Source: JASGTU01 sp963821815
GTDB lineage: Bacteria; Chloroflexota; Anaerolineae; Caldilineales; Caldilineaceae
Assembly (NCBI GenBank): GCA_963821815.1
Contig: CAWGFG010000006.1
Location: 1,240,001 to 1,304,000 of the forward strand
Direction: 5' to 3'
DNA: 64,000 bases
Notes under the pieces: model-generated
Databases searched by the model: none
Seen by the model: only the letters and a program-made list of their open reading frames with translations
What the model was told of the DNA's origin: nothing
In this document: one piece after another, positions 1-9,166 of the stretch
Layout: every line of letters begins with the position of its first letter
How positions within the stretch are numbered: position 1 is the first letter of the stretch
Position numbers and translations under genes: made by a program

Positions 1-2
1 AT

Positions 3-356
3 ACGCGAGAATCAGGCGTGATCTGTGCGCATCGGCTCTTTTGCCTGCCCAACGCGCCCACAGCAATCATGGCATCTAGCGATGAAACAGCCTTCGGTGT
101 CTACGATGCCGCTAGCGAACGCCAGATATCTATCCCCAACGATCTTTCAGTGATTGGTTTCGACAACACCACTGAGAGCGCCTCCATGAATCCCCCCTTG
201 ACCACAGTCGATCAATCTGCAGAAGAGATGGGAAGAATGGCGGCCAATATAGTGTTGCAGCTCATCCATGGAGCGTCGTGGGAGTTGCAGTACTCCAAAG
301 TCCCAACAAAACTGGTGATACGCCAGTCGTGTAGGGCAGTTCGTCCCGAGTCGTAA
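3..356 (+). CDS. LacI-family transcriptional regulator, C-terminal part
   Basis: The reading frame is open from the left edge of the window and ends in TAA. The start and the DNA-binding domain lie outside. The visible part is the end of the periplasmic-binding-protein-like effector domain of LacI/GalR repressors: the stretch APTAIMASSDETAFGVYDA, then IPNDLSVIGFDN, then PPLTTVDQ and the final helix with a GxxAA-type pattern. These are the usual landmarks of the last third of the family. Such proteins repress sugar-uptake operons and release DNA when they bind a sugar. The gene lies 46 bases upstream of, and on the same strand as, a transporter and GH3 glycosidase operon, so it is probably the local repressor of that operon (inference). 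Confidence 0.85.
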   Translation, partial: TRESGVICAHRLFCLPNAPTAIMASSDETAFGVYDAASERQISIPNDLSVIGFDNTTESASMNPPLTTVDQSAEEMGRMAANIVLQLIHGASWELQYSKVPTKLVIRQSCRAVRPES

Positions 357-402
357 GGTTATTCGAGTAGTCAATCAAACTAATTCCACTAAGGAGGCAA
401 GA

Positions 403-2349
403 ATGAGACGCACGTTATTCTTACTTGTAGGCTTACTGCTCGTCGTCGCATTGGCGGGCTGTGCTGGAGGCGCCGTTGCACCAGCAGAGCCGGCTACCGA
501 AGGCGCAGCACCAGCTGTAGAGGAAGCGCCGAGTACGGGCTTAGGCGATCTGCCCCGTAGCGAGACGCTGATCTCCGACATCCTCACAGGACGCGTCGGC
601 TCACCGGACAACTTCAACGAGTGGGTTGGCTGGAAATGGCGCGATCGCGGCATGCAGAACCTGGCCAACGAACCGCTGTGGTCGGTCGATTTCGCCACCG
701 GTGAGATTATCCCCGGCTTGGCGACTGGCGACCCCGTCTATAACGAGGATTTTACCCAAGTTACCATTCCATTACGCGAAGGCGTCACGTGGTCAGATGG
801 AGAACCCTTCACCTCCGCGGACGTTGTCTACACAGCTGAGACGCTCAAAGCGCATGAAGAGTTCAACGCCAACAGTTACTTCGTCGAAAACGTGAAATCA
901 GTTTCTGCGCCCGACGACTACACTGTTGAATTCGAACTCAATATGCCAAACTCCCGCTTCCACACCACCTTCCTGGATCGCTGGGGCGCCACCTGGATCA
1001 TGCCGAAGCATATCTTCGAGCAGGTTGATGATCCCGTAAATTTTGACTTCAACCCATTCGTAGGGACAGGCCCATACAAACTTCATAGCTTCGATCCGTC
1101 CGGATTCTGGACCATTTGGGAGAAGCGCGACGACTGGCAGAATAGCCCAACCGGCATCATGTTCGGCGAGCCGCAGCCTAAGTACGTTGTCTATCAGTAC
1201 TTCGCAGATGAAGGAGCGAAGATTCTGGCACAGTTGACGCACCAGGCCGATACGATTGGCGTTTCATCCGACGGCCTGAAGGCTGTACTGCAGCAGTGCG
1301 ACACCTGCCGCGCTTACCAGCTGGACTGGCCCTACGTCGTCAACAACGACCCAGCCATTACGGGCATCAACTTCAACACCGCCAAGGCGCCGTATGACAA
1401 CCGTGATGTACGGTGGGCCATGCTGTTGGCCATCGATATCGCTGACTATATGGGTATCGCAGTTGACGGCACCGGTGCGCTGAGCCCAGTGCACATTCCG
1501 TCACTGTCCAACTATCCTGATGACTTCATCAAGCCCATGCTTCCGTGGCTCGAGGAATTCACACTAGACATTGGCAACGGCGAGACCTTCCAGCCGTTCG
1601 ATCCGAACGCCTCTGAGCGCATCGTCGCCTACGCCAAGGATCGCGGCTACGACGTTCCCGATGATCCCGAAACACAGGCAAAACTCTTTGGATACGGCTG
1701 GTATAAGTACGCGCCGGACGTTGCAGAGAAGCTGCTGATCAAGAATGGCTTCAGCCGAGATGGTAACGGCAACTGGCTGCTGCCTGACGGCTCGCCGTGG
1801 AAGCTGCAGTGCATGAGCAACACCATCGCCGTGAACCACGACGCACGCAACTGCGCTGCCGCAGTTCAAGCATGGAAGAAGTTCGGTATCGACGCCAGCA
1901 CATTCATGACCGAAGCAGACGCCAGCCTTGCCAGTACAGGTGACTTCGATGTCTCCGGCGACTGGCCCGCCCAGGAGCCCTGGGGCGCTGGTTCTGACCT
2001 CTATCGCGTGCTCAATTACTGGAACTCCGAGTATGTGAAACCACTCGGTGACACCACTAACGGCCATCCGTCACGCTGGTCGTCACCGGAGATGGACGCT
2101 GTGATTAATGAGCTGCGTAATACCGATCCGACTGACTACCAGGCTACGGTCGATGTCGGCATCGAAGGCCTAAAGCTTGCCGTCACAGAAATGCCCGGCA
2201 TCCCGACCTACGGATATGTCGGCTTCTTGACCTGGGACGAGCAATACTGGACCAACTGGCCAGGTGCCGAGAATCCCTACACCCAGCCGTATTCACACTG
2301 GGGCCCGTTTAAGTATATGATGCCGTCCCTAGAGGCGACCGGCAACTAG
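403..2349 (+). CDS. ABC transporter family-5 substrate-binding lipoprotein
   Basis: This 648-residue extracellular solute-binding protein belongs to the family-5 (SBP_bac_5, DppA/OppA) group. The N-terminus is a lipoprotein signal with a lipobox LAGC at Cys20, followed by an Ala/Pro/Glu-rich linker. The core carries typical family landmarks such as the VTWSDGEPFTSADVVYT stretch. A strong AAGGAGG precedes the ATG by about 7 bases. Family members bind peptides, but many bacterial homologues beside glycosidases bind oligosaccharides. The LacI gene upstream and the GH3 enzyme downstream favour a sugar ligand here (inference). It would be anchored outside the cell and feed the two permeases that follow. 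Confidence 0.93.
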   Translation: MRRTLFLLVGLLLVVALAGCAGGAVAPAEPATEGAAPAVEEAPSTGLGDLPRSETLISDILTGRVGSPDNFNEWVGWKWRDRGMQNLANEPLWSVDFATGEIIPGLATGDPVYNEDFTQVTIPLREGVTWSDGEPFTSADVVYTAETLKAHEEFNANSYFVENVKSVSAPDDYTVEFELNMPNSRFHTTFLDRWGATWIMPKHIFEQVDDPVNFDFNPFVGTGPYKLHSFDPSGFWTIWEKRDDWQNSPTGIMFGEPQPKYVVYQYFADEGAKILAQLTHQADTIGVSSDGLKAVLQQCDTCRAYQLDWPYVVNNDPAITGINFNTAKAPYDNRDVRWAMLLAIDIADYMGIAVDGTGALSPVHIPSLSNYPDDFIKPMLPWLEEFTLDIGNGETFQPFDPNASERIVAYAKDRGYDVPDDPETQAKLFGYGWYKYAPDVAEKLLIKNGFSRDGNGNWLLPDGSPWKLQCMSNTIAVNHDARNCAAAVQAWKKFGIDASTFMTEADASLASTGDFDVSGDWPAQEPWGAGSDLYRVLNYWNSEYVKPLGDTTNGHPSRWSSPEMDAVINELRNTDPTDYQATVDVGIEGLKLAVTEMPGIPTYGYVGFLTWDEQYWTNWPGAENPYTQPYSHWGPFKYMMPSLEATGN

Positions 2350-2373
2350 CAAGGTTGTAGTTTATACCGATCG

Positions 2374-2405
2374 GGTACAGAGTGGCGCCCCCTCCACTCT
2401 GTACC
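2374..2405 (+). other. Intercistronic hairpin after the binding-protein gene
   Basis: GGTACAGAGTGG (2374-2385) and CCACTCTGTACC (2394-2405) form a perfect 12-bp stem around an 8-base loop. No T-tract follows, so it is not a classic intrinsic terminator. Hairpins at this position in ABC operons often protect the upstream binding-protein mRNA from 3' exonucleases or partly attenuate transcription, giving more binding protein than permease. That role is inferred from position. Confidence 0.7.
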
Positions 2406-2450
2406 GGGTACCATAGCGCGGCGGTTACTGATCTATAAGGGATTTTCCAC

Positions 2451-3455
2451 ATGTTTCTTCGAACGTATCTCATCCCCCGGCTTATACAATACTTCCTGGT
2501 CATCTTCTTTGGCCTGACGGCGGTGTTCATTATTCCCCGTCTCTTGCCCAACGACCCCGTCATGCAGACGGTCGCGACTCTACGTTCTCGTGGCGCATCG
2601 CTTGAACCAGGTGCAATGGATCAGATCATCGAGGAAATGACCGAAATGTACGGCCTTGGCGGCTCGGGTTTCGACCAGTATCTCGCCTTCTGGGGCCGCC
2701 TGGCTCACGGTGATCTTGGCGTGTCATTCTTTCAATTTCCGACGCCAGTCATCAAGTTGATTTCGATAGCGTTGCCCTGGACAGCGGGACTGCTGCTGAC
2801 AACTACCGTTCTCGCCTGGGTATTGGGCAACGTAATGGGTGCATTTGCCGGCTATTTTTCGAGTTCGCGCTGGTCGCAAGGCATGGACGCCGTTGCTATG
2901 GTTGTACGTCCGTTGCCCTACTATATTTTTGCATTCGGACTCTTGCTTCTTTTCTCCTACGCCGTTCGTTGGTTCCCCGTATCCGGCGGGACTACTCTGG
3001 GACGGCAACCAGCTTTCACCTGGGCGTATGCGAAAGACGTACTGTGGCATTCATTCTTGCCGGCACTTTCAATCATGGTGCTGGGCATGGCTACCTGGTT
3101 CCAGACCATGAAGCTGGTTGTGCAGAGCGTGGTTGGCGAAAACTACGTCCAGTATGCTCGTATGGGCGGCGTCACGGAACGCAAGATCGTCACACGATAT
3201 GTGTTCCGCAACGCACTGCTGCCGCAAATTACAGGTCTAGCCCTGTCGCTTGGTCTTATCTTCAGCGGCGCCTTGATAACGGAAATCGTCTTCTCGTACC
3301 CGGGCCTCGGAACACTGCTGTACCGCGCCATCGTCAACGGCGATTACAACTTGATTATGGGTATTACCATATTTTCTATCTTCGCCATCACCACAACGGT
3401 GTTGCTAGTCGACCTGATCTATCCGTTCTTTGATCCGAGAATTCGATATTCATAA
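2451..3455 (+). CDS. ABC transporter permease, DppB/OppB type
   Basis: This 334-residue membrane protein has six predicted helices, beginning with a hydrophobic segment at residues 10-30. It contains the EAA loop of binding-protein-dependent permeases: ARMGGVTERKIVTRYVFRNA, with the conserved Gly and the RNALLP ending. It resembles the first permease (DppB/OppB) of family-5 importers. The ATG is preceded by AAGGGAT. It forms the membrane channel together with the next permease gene. Confidence 0.93.
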   Translation: MFLRTYLIPRLIQYFLVIFFGLTAVFIIPRLLPNDPVMQTVATLRSRGASLEPGAMDQIIEEMTEMYGLGGSGFDQYLAFWGRLAHGDLGVSFFQFPTPVIKLISIALPWTAGLLLTTTVLAWVLGNVMGAFAGYFSSSRWSQGMDAVAMVVRPLPYYIFAFGLLLLFSYAVRWFPVSGGTTLGRQPAFTWAYAKDVLWHSFLPALSIMVLGMATWFQTMKLVVQSVVGENYVQYARMGGVTERKIVTRYVFRNALLPQITGLALSLGLIFSGALITEIVFSYPGLGTLLYRAIVNGDYNLIMGITIFSIFAITTTVLLVDLIYPFFDPRIRYS

Positions 3456-3566
3456 ACAGTCGTCAATCCGAATATCTATGTGAGATAGTATTGGATTGCA
3501 ATATCGCACCTGATTGTTGCGGAGCGACTCTGTCTGTCAACTTGTTCCATAAGGAGTATGCATAGC

Positions 3567-4421
3567 GTGAAAGTATTTAAGGATCTACTGAGAGATTATC
3601 GCTTCTTCTGTGGATTCTGGGTTTTGGTCTTCATGTTGCTTTTCGCCGGTCTCTCCTTCTTCGCGCCCTATGATCCAACAATATGGGGAGAAGTACCTCG
3701 CGATTTGCGCCCATCCACGGTGTATTGGCTGGGTACTGATTCCAACGGTCAGGATATCTTCTGGATGGCAACTTTTGCCGTTCGCAACTCACTGACAATC
3801 GCCTTAATTGCGGGCTTGGTTTCTCGAGTTATTGCTGTGACGGTTGGCATGGTCGCCGGATACCTTGGCGGCAAGTCGGACCGGATGCTCATGTTTGTCA
3901 GCGATAGTTTGCTTGTTATCCCGCTCTTCCTGATGATCGTTTTATTGGCTATGCTCATTCGCGACAGCATGAACGTGATCACGCTCGGCCTGTTGCTCGC
4001 CATCTTCGGATGGGCGTGGGACGCACGATTAATCCGATCACAGATTCTCAGTCTGCGTGAACAGGAGTTCACCAAGACGGCGATTCTGTCCGGCACAGGT
4101 ACAATGCGTCTCGTCGTAAACGAGTACATGCCCTATTCGACGCCGCTGATTTTCTCTACGCTGATCAACAATATGGCTTGGGCCATCGGCTTGGAAATCA
4201 CGCTGGCCATCCTTGGCTTGCTGGACCTCTCCATCCCTACGCTGGGTACAATGCTCTACTGGGCGATCCAGTATCAGGCCGTTCTCTTGGGTCGATGGTG
4301 GTGGGTACTGACGCCGATCGTTTTGGCAGTGTTACTCTTCATCGCACTATACTGGCTGTCCGTCAGTGTAAGCGAATACCTGGATCCTCGCCGTCGCATC
4401 CAACGAGTCGGGGTAGCGTGA
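3567..4421 (+). CDS. ABC transporter permease, DppC/OppC type
   Basis: This is the second permease of the importer, about 284 residues. It has an N-terminal helix after a short cytoplasmic stretch, the APYDP motif usual in DppC/OppC proteins, a WLGTDSNGQD segment, and a TM domain with an EAA-like loop near TKTAILSGTGTMRLVVNEYM. I prefer the GTG at 3567, because the AAGGAG at 3551-3556 sits 10 bases before it. The in-frame ATG at 3558 is only one base after that site. The gene follows the first permease after a 100-base gap and ends 4 bases before the first ATPase gene. Confidence 0.92.
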   Translation: MKVFKDLLRDYRFFCGFWVLVFMLLFAGLSFFAPYDPTIWGEVPRDLRPSTVYWLGTDSNGQDIFWMATFAVRNSLTIALIAGLVSRVIAVTVGMVAGYLGGKSDRMLMFVSDSLLVIPLFLMIVLLAMLIRDSMNVITLGLLLAIFGWAWDARLIRSQILSLREQEFTKTAILSGTGTMRLVVNEYMPYSTPLIFSTLINNMAWAIGLEITLAILGLLDLSIPTLGTMLYWAIQYQAVLLGRWWWVLTPIVLAVLLFIALYWLSVSVSEYLDPRRRIQRVGVA

Positions 4422-4425
4422 ATCT

Positions 4426-5433
4426 ATGCCAGAATCAATATTAACGACTGAAGGCCTAAAAGCATTCTATGTTCTGGATGTCTATGGCAAAGAGCGCATC
4501 GTCAGGGCGGTCAACGATGTGAACCTGTCCATCCGCGAAGATGAGATATACGGTATCGCAGGCGAGAGCGGTTGCGGCAAATCAACCCTGCTACGGGCGT
4601 TGGCAGCCGCTGTTGATCCGCCGCTGCGCGTCATGGACGGTCGGGTACTCTACCGAATTGCCGGCGAAAACGTAGATGTCGCGACGCTTAGCGCCGAGGA
4701 AAAGCGCCAGTTACGGCTGGAATACATCGCCTATGTGCCGCAGGGGTCCATGAGCGTACTCAACCCGGTCGCTCGCATTCGTGACACGTACCGTGACTTT
4801 ATTGAGAGCCACATCAGCATGCACGAAAAAAGCGAGGCGTTCGCACTGGCGCGAGAACATATCCACGAGTTGGGTCTGCCGCCGAAGATTCTAGATGCCT
4901 ATCCGCATCAGCTGTCAGGCGGCATGCGGCAGCGCGTGACCATCGCCCTGGCTACGCTGCTAAGACCGCGCATCATTATCGGCGACGAACCAACAACCGC
5001 TCTCGACGTGGTGGTGCAGCGCGGTGTAGTGCAGCTCCTAACCGATATACAGAAGAAGCTGAAAAACACCATTATCCTGGTCACGCATGATATGGGCGTG
5101 CACGCTAACATCGCCGATCGAATCGGTATTATGTATGCCGGTAAGATCGTCGAAGAGGCGCCTACCGAAGCCTTATTCGCCACACCGGCGCATCCGTACA
5201 CGCAATACCTGATCAATTCGCTGCCAAAGTTCGGCGATAAATCGCAACGAGAGAGTGTGCCTGGCAGCCCGCCATCGCTGGCGGATTTGCCCCTCGGCTG
5301 CCCCTTCCACCCACGATGTCCTTTTGTGATGGATATCTGTCGCGAAGAGATGCCAGGATTCTATCAGGTCGAAGCCGATCACAAGGCAGCTTGTTGGTTG
5401 CTTGGAGAGGAAGAGCATGGAATACCTGCTTGA
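4426..5433 (+). CDS. ABC transporter ATP-binding protein, DppD/OppD type
   Basis: This 335-residue ATPase has a Walker A GESGCGKST at residues 46-54, the signature LSGGMRQR and a Walker B IIIGDEPTTALD followed by the switch histidine in VTHDMG. The C-terminus has the oligopeptide/dipeptide-type extension with a Cys-containing segment, GCPFHPRCPFVMDIC. This extension is typical of the DppD/DppF pair and often binds an iron-sulfur cluster. It powers the importer as a heterodimer with the next gene. Its stop lies inside the next gene, which suggests translational coupling. Confidence 0.94.
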   Translation: MPESILTTEGLKAFYVLDVYGKERIVRAVNDVNLSIREDEIYGIAGESGCGKSTLLRALAAAVDPPLRVMDGRVLYRIAGENVDVATLSAEEKRQLRLEYIAYVPQGSMSVLNPVARIRDTYRDFIESHISMHEKSEAFALAREHIHELGLPPKILDAYPHQLSGGMRQRVTIALATLLRPRIIIGDEPTTALDVVVQRGVVQLLTDIQKKLKNTIILVTHDMGVHANIADRIGIMYAGKIVEEAPTEALFATPAHPYTQYLINSLPKFGDKSQRESVPGSPPSLADLPLGCPFHPRCPFVMDICREEMPGFYQVEADHKAACWLLGEEEHGIPA

Positions 5434-6427
5434 GGTCGATAACCTATCGAAAACGTTCACGCTGGGCAGCGTGCTCTCTCGTATGCGCATCACGGCAGTC
5501 GACGACATTTCGTTCAACATCAAACCAGCGGAAATATTTGCACTGGCAGGTGAAAGCGGTTGCGGCAAATCAACAACGGCGCGCATCATACTTGGTTTTG
5601 AAACCGCGACGAATGGCGACATCATCCACAGCGGCAAAAAAGAAACGAATAACAAAAAGGTCTGGTTTACCGAAGGCATCCAGGCCATCTTCCAGGATCC
5701 ATTCGGCACCTTCAACTCGCTGCGCACCGTGGATCGGTACTTCTTTGATACTGTAAAGAATTACAAGTTGGCAAAGTCCAAGAAGGACGCTATCAAACGA
5801 ATCGATGAGAAGATGCGGCTGGTCGGTCTGACGTATGAGGATATGGCAGGCAAGTACCCAAGCGAGTTTTCCGGGGGCCAGTTGCAGCGCATTTCCATTG
5901 CACGGGCTCTGCTGACCGACCCCAAGCTGATCATTGCTGACGAGCCGGTCTCCATGGTGGATGCGTCGTTGCGTATGTCCATCGTGAACCTCTTCAAGAA
6001 GCTCCGCGACGAAACGGGTGTGAGCGTTCTGTATATCACGCATGATCTCGCCACCGCATATTACGTCTGCGACCGGATTGCCATCATGTTCCGCGGTGAC
6101 ATCGTCGAATTAGGCAGCGTAGAGCAAGTATTGATGTCGCCACGACATCCATACACGCAGCTATTGCGCGACTCGATTCCGCAGGCGGATCCCAGGAATC
6201 GCTGGCAGGGACGCATTAGACTGTCTGATACGGAGCAGGATGAGTACCTCCGTCAGGGATGCCGTTTCGCCGGACGTTGCCCGGAAGTCATGGATATCTG
6301 CCGCACGAAACGCCCGCCCAACATTGTGGATGATGGCGTGCTGGTGAATTGCTATCTGTACACGCAAGATGCGCAAATTGAGGCTGATTCAGATTCGGCT
6401 TCGGATCAGGCTACAGTCGAGAGTTAG
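5417..6427 (+). CDS. ABC transporter ATP-binding protein, DppF/OppF type
   Basis: This is the second ATPase of the importer, 336 residues from the ATG at 5417. That start lies after GAGAGGAAGAGC and overlaps the preceding gene by 17 bases. A TTG five codons upstream is possible but less likely. Motifs are GESGCGKSTT (Walker A), FSGGQLQR (signature), LIIADEPVSMVDAS (Walker B) and ITHDLA (switch His). The C-terminal extension carries GCRFAGRCPEVMDIC. With the preceding ATPase it completes a five-subunit import system. Confidence 0.94.
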   Translation: MEYLLEVDNLSKTFTLGSVLSRMRITAVDDISFNIKPAEIFALAGESGCGKSTTARIILGFETATNGDIIHSGKKETNNKKVWFTEGIQAIFQDPFGTFNSLRTVDRYFFDTVKNYKLAKSKKDAIKRIDEKMRLVGLTYEDMAGKYPSEFSGGQLQRISIARALLTDPKLIIADEPVSMVDASLRMSIVNLFKKLRDETGVSVLYITHDLATAYYVCDRIAIMFRGDIVELGSVEQVLMSPRHPYTQLLRDSIPQADPRNRWQGRIRLSDTEQDEYLRQGCRFAGRCPEVMDICRTKRPPNIVDDGVLVNCYLYTQDAQIEADSDSASDQATVES

Positions 6428-6531
6428 GCAAATCCGTTTGCAAAATGGGCGGATCCATTGCGCATTTCCAGTACTACGAAAGAACCTGGCAGTGCGCAAC
6501 AATCACCAAATCCCAGAAGGAAACACGAGAT

Positions 6532-8901
6532 ATGTCTACGAACGATAATAACGGGATTGCGTACAAAGACGATTCACTGCCGATTGAGCAGCGTGTCGAT
6601 GACCTCCTGAGTCGCATGACGCTCGAGGAAAAAGTAGCTCAGCTCGGCAGCCGCTGGGTCTATGAACTCGCCGACGACGATGGGCTGAACACGGAATGGG
6701 CACAAAAGCACTTATCGCAAGGCCTCGGTCAGATCACGCGAATTGCGGGCGGAAGCAGCTTGGGTCCAGTCGAAACGGCCAAGCTAGCTAACGAAATGCA
6801 AAAGTATGTCATGGAGAACACACGGCTGGGTATCCCGCTACTGGTGCACGATGAATGCTGCACCGGCTTTCTAGCCAACGGCGCCACGAATTTCCCGCAG
6901 ATTATCGGGCTGGCAAGCACATGGGAACCCGAACTAGTTCAGGCAATGACCCAAGTGATTCGCACGCAAATGCGTGCCGTGGGCGTCCATCACGGGCTCG
7001 CCCCCGTCATCGACGTCGTGCGCGATCCGAGGTGGGGTCGCACAGAAGAGACATTCGGCGAGGATCCGTATTTCGTGTCAACCATGGGAGTCGCGTACGT
7101 GCGTGGTCTTCAGAGCGATAGCTGGTCCGACGGTGTGATGGCTACCGCCAAACACTATGTCGGCTACGGTGCTTCCCTTGGCGGTCTGAACTGGGCTCCG
7201 GCTAACATTCCGCAACGTGAACTGCGTGAAGTTTACCTGGCGCCGTTTGAAGCGGCTGTACGCAATGCCAACTTGGCGAGCGTCATGCCTGCCTACCACG
7301 AAATTGACGGCGAGCCGTGCAGCAGTTCGCGATGGCTTCTGTCAGACGTGCTGCGCGACGAGTGGGGCTTCAATGGCCTCGTCGTTTCGGACTATATGGC
7401 AATCATTCAGCTGAAGCTCTATCACGAGTACGCACGCGATCGGGCTGATGCCGCCAAGCTCGCTTTGGAAGCGGGTATGGACCTGGAATTGCCCAACGTC
7501 GACGCGTATGGACAGGACTTGGTAGACGAGGTCGAAGCCGGACAGATCGACCGGTCGCTCGTCGACCGATCAGTTCGTCGCATTCTGACTAAGAAATTCG
7601 AGTTCGGTCTGTTCGAGAATCCGTATGTTGAGCCGGATAGCGTACTCAATGTGTATCAGACGCCGGAACAGCGCGAGCTAGCGCATGAGATTGCCTGCAA
7701 GTCGTTTGTTGTGCTAAAGAACGAAGATGAGCGGCTCCCGCTCTCCAAGACACTGGGCTCTATCGCTGTCATAGGTCCCAATGCCGATAGCAAGCGCAAC
7801 TTGCTTGGCGACTACTCCTACCCGGCGCATATTGAAACGATGGTGACCTTGCACGGTCTGGGCCTGTCGGAACATCCATTGCCGGCTTCCGTGAGCCTTG
7901 CATCCACCATCCCATCGGACATGCACACGATCGTTGATTCCATTCGAGCAGCCGTTTCACCACAGACGCAGTTGCATTACGCCAAGGGTTGCGATGTGAA
8001 CTCGGATGCGCGGGATGGTTTTGCAGAGGCCGTCGAAGCGGCGAAAAAGTCTGACGTTGCCATCGTCGTCGTTGGAGACAAAGCCGGTCTGATTCCAGAT
8101 TGCACATCCGGTGAATTTCGGGACAGCGCGCATCTTACTCTGCCCGGCGTGCAAGAAGACTTGGTGAACGAAGTACTTGCTACCGGCACGCCCGTGGTGC
8201 TGGTGTTGGTCAGCGGCAGACCCTACGCGATACCTGAGCTTGTCGACGCGGCTCCAGCGGTAGTGGAGGCATGGCTGCCTGGCGCTGAGGGCGGACCAGC
8301 GCTTGCCGAGTTGCTGTTCGGTGACATCAATCCGAGCGGCAAGTTGCCCATAACCTTCCCGCGTCACGTAGGTCAAGTGCCAATTTACTACGCGCATCGA
8401 CCGTCCGGATCGCGCTCGTTCTTCTACGGGCCCTACATGGACGAGAGCAATGAGGCGCTGTTCTCCTTCGGCTTCGGGTTAAGCTACACGAAGTTTGCCT
8501 TCGAGAATCTGTCGGTAACTCCTGAGAACGTTGAGACAGACGGTATAGTCACGATAGCGGTTGACGTGCTCAATACCGGCGATCGCGCGGGCGATGAAAT
8601 CGTCCAGTTGTACACACGCACTGAAGGCGCGAGTGTCACACGACCGGTCAAGGAATTACGCGGATTTAAGCGAGTTTCTCTGGAACCTGGCGAACGTAAG
8701 CGTGTAGCATTCTACATGGCAGCCGAGCAACTCGCCTACTATGACAGAGACATGAAGCTTGTCGTCGAACCGGTCGACGTGCGGATCATGGTCGGCAATT
8801 CGTCGCAATCGCTGCCGCTGACATCCACGATTACGCTAACGGGGGAGAAGTCGCAGATCGACAAGCGTACCCACTACTTTAGCGAGGTTACCGTAAAATA
8901 G
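6532..8901 (+). CDS. Glycoside hydrolase family 3 beta-glycosidase
   Basis: About 789 residues from the ATG at 6532, which has AGAAGGA ten bases upstream. The frame extends further upstream without a good start signal. The order is a GH3 TIM-barrel domain (roughly 15-350), a GH3 alpha/beta-sandwich domain (roughly 400-640) and a fibronectin-III-like domain (roughly 690-770). The catalytic nucleophile is Asp287 in the motif VVSDYMA, and the substrate-binding KHYVGYG segment precedes it. There is no signal peptide, so it probably hydrolyses imported oligosaccharides in the cytoplasm. It closes the transporter operon. Substrate (beta-glucoside or beta-xyloside) cannot be told from sequence alone. 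The 265 bases to the convergent phosphatase gene show no clear feature. Confidence 0.93.
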   Translation: MSTNDNNGIAYKDDSLPIEQRVDDLLSRMTLEEKVAQLGSRWVYELADDDGLNTEWAQKHLSQGLGQITRIAGGSSLGPVETAKLANEMQKYVMENTRLGIPLLVHDECCTGFLANGATNFPQIIGLASTWEPELVQAMTQVIRTQMRAVGVHHGLAPVIDVVRDPRWGRTEETFGEDPYFVSTMGVAYVRGLQSDSWSDGVMATAKHYVGYGASLGGLNWAPANIPQRELREVYLAPFEAAVRNANLASVMPAYHEIDGEPCSSSRWLLSDVLRDEWGFNGLVVSDYMAIIQLKLYHEYARDRADAAKLALEAGMDLELPNVDAYGQDLVDEVEAGQIDRSLVDRSVRRILTKKFEFGLFENPYVEPDSVLNVYQTPEQRELAHEIACKSFVVLKNEDERLPLSKTLGSIAVIGPNADSKRNLLGDYSYPAHIETMVTLHGLGLSEHPLPASVSLASTIPSDMHTIVDSIRAAVSPQTQLHYAKGCDVNSDARDGFAEAVEAAKKSDVAIVVVGDKAGLIPDCTSGEFRDSAHLTLPGVQEDLVNEVLATGTPVVLVLVSGRPYAIPELVDAAPAVVEAWLPGAEGGPALAELLFGDINPSGKLPITFPRHVGQVPIYYAHRPSGSRSFFYGPYMDESNEALFSFGFGLSYTKFAFENLSVTPENVETDGIVTIAVDVLNTGDRAGDEIVQLYTRTEGASVTRPVKELRGFKRVSLEPGERKRVAFYMAAEQLAYYDRDMKLVVEPVDVRIMVGNSSQSLPLTSTITLTGEKSQIDKRTHYFSEVTVK

Positions 8902-9166
8902 GTTGGGCTAACGTGGGTTGTGTTAAGAAGTAACCGCATCCTACTTGTGATGGTGCAGCAGCAGGTGGATGATGTGGGTCACGGCGGATCTCCTGGCGTG
9001 TGAGACAGCCCAGAAACAGGAGCGTTGCCATGGCCCACAGCTTATTCTCCCATTGCTACAGAGGATTCCGTGTAGACGTAGGATCGGAAGATGCAGTATT
9101 GACTACGGAACACTCAACACATACTTCGTGAGTTTCTTGACCTGAATTTCACGTTTATTAGGCTAG

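Noticed and set aside
8902..9166. Possible transposase remnant between GH3 and RsbU-like genes
   Set aside because: I found no inverted repeats, target duplication or readable transposase motif.
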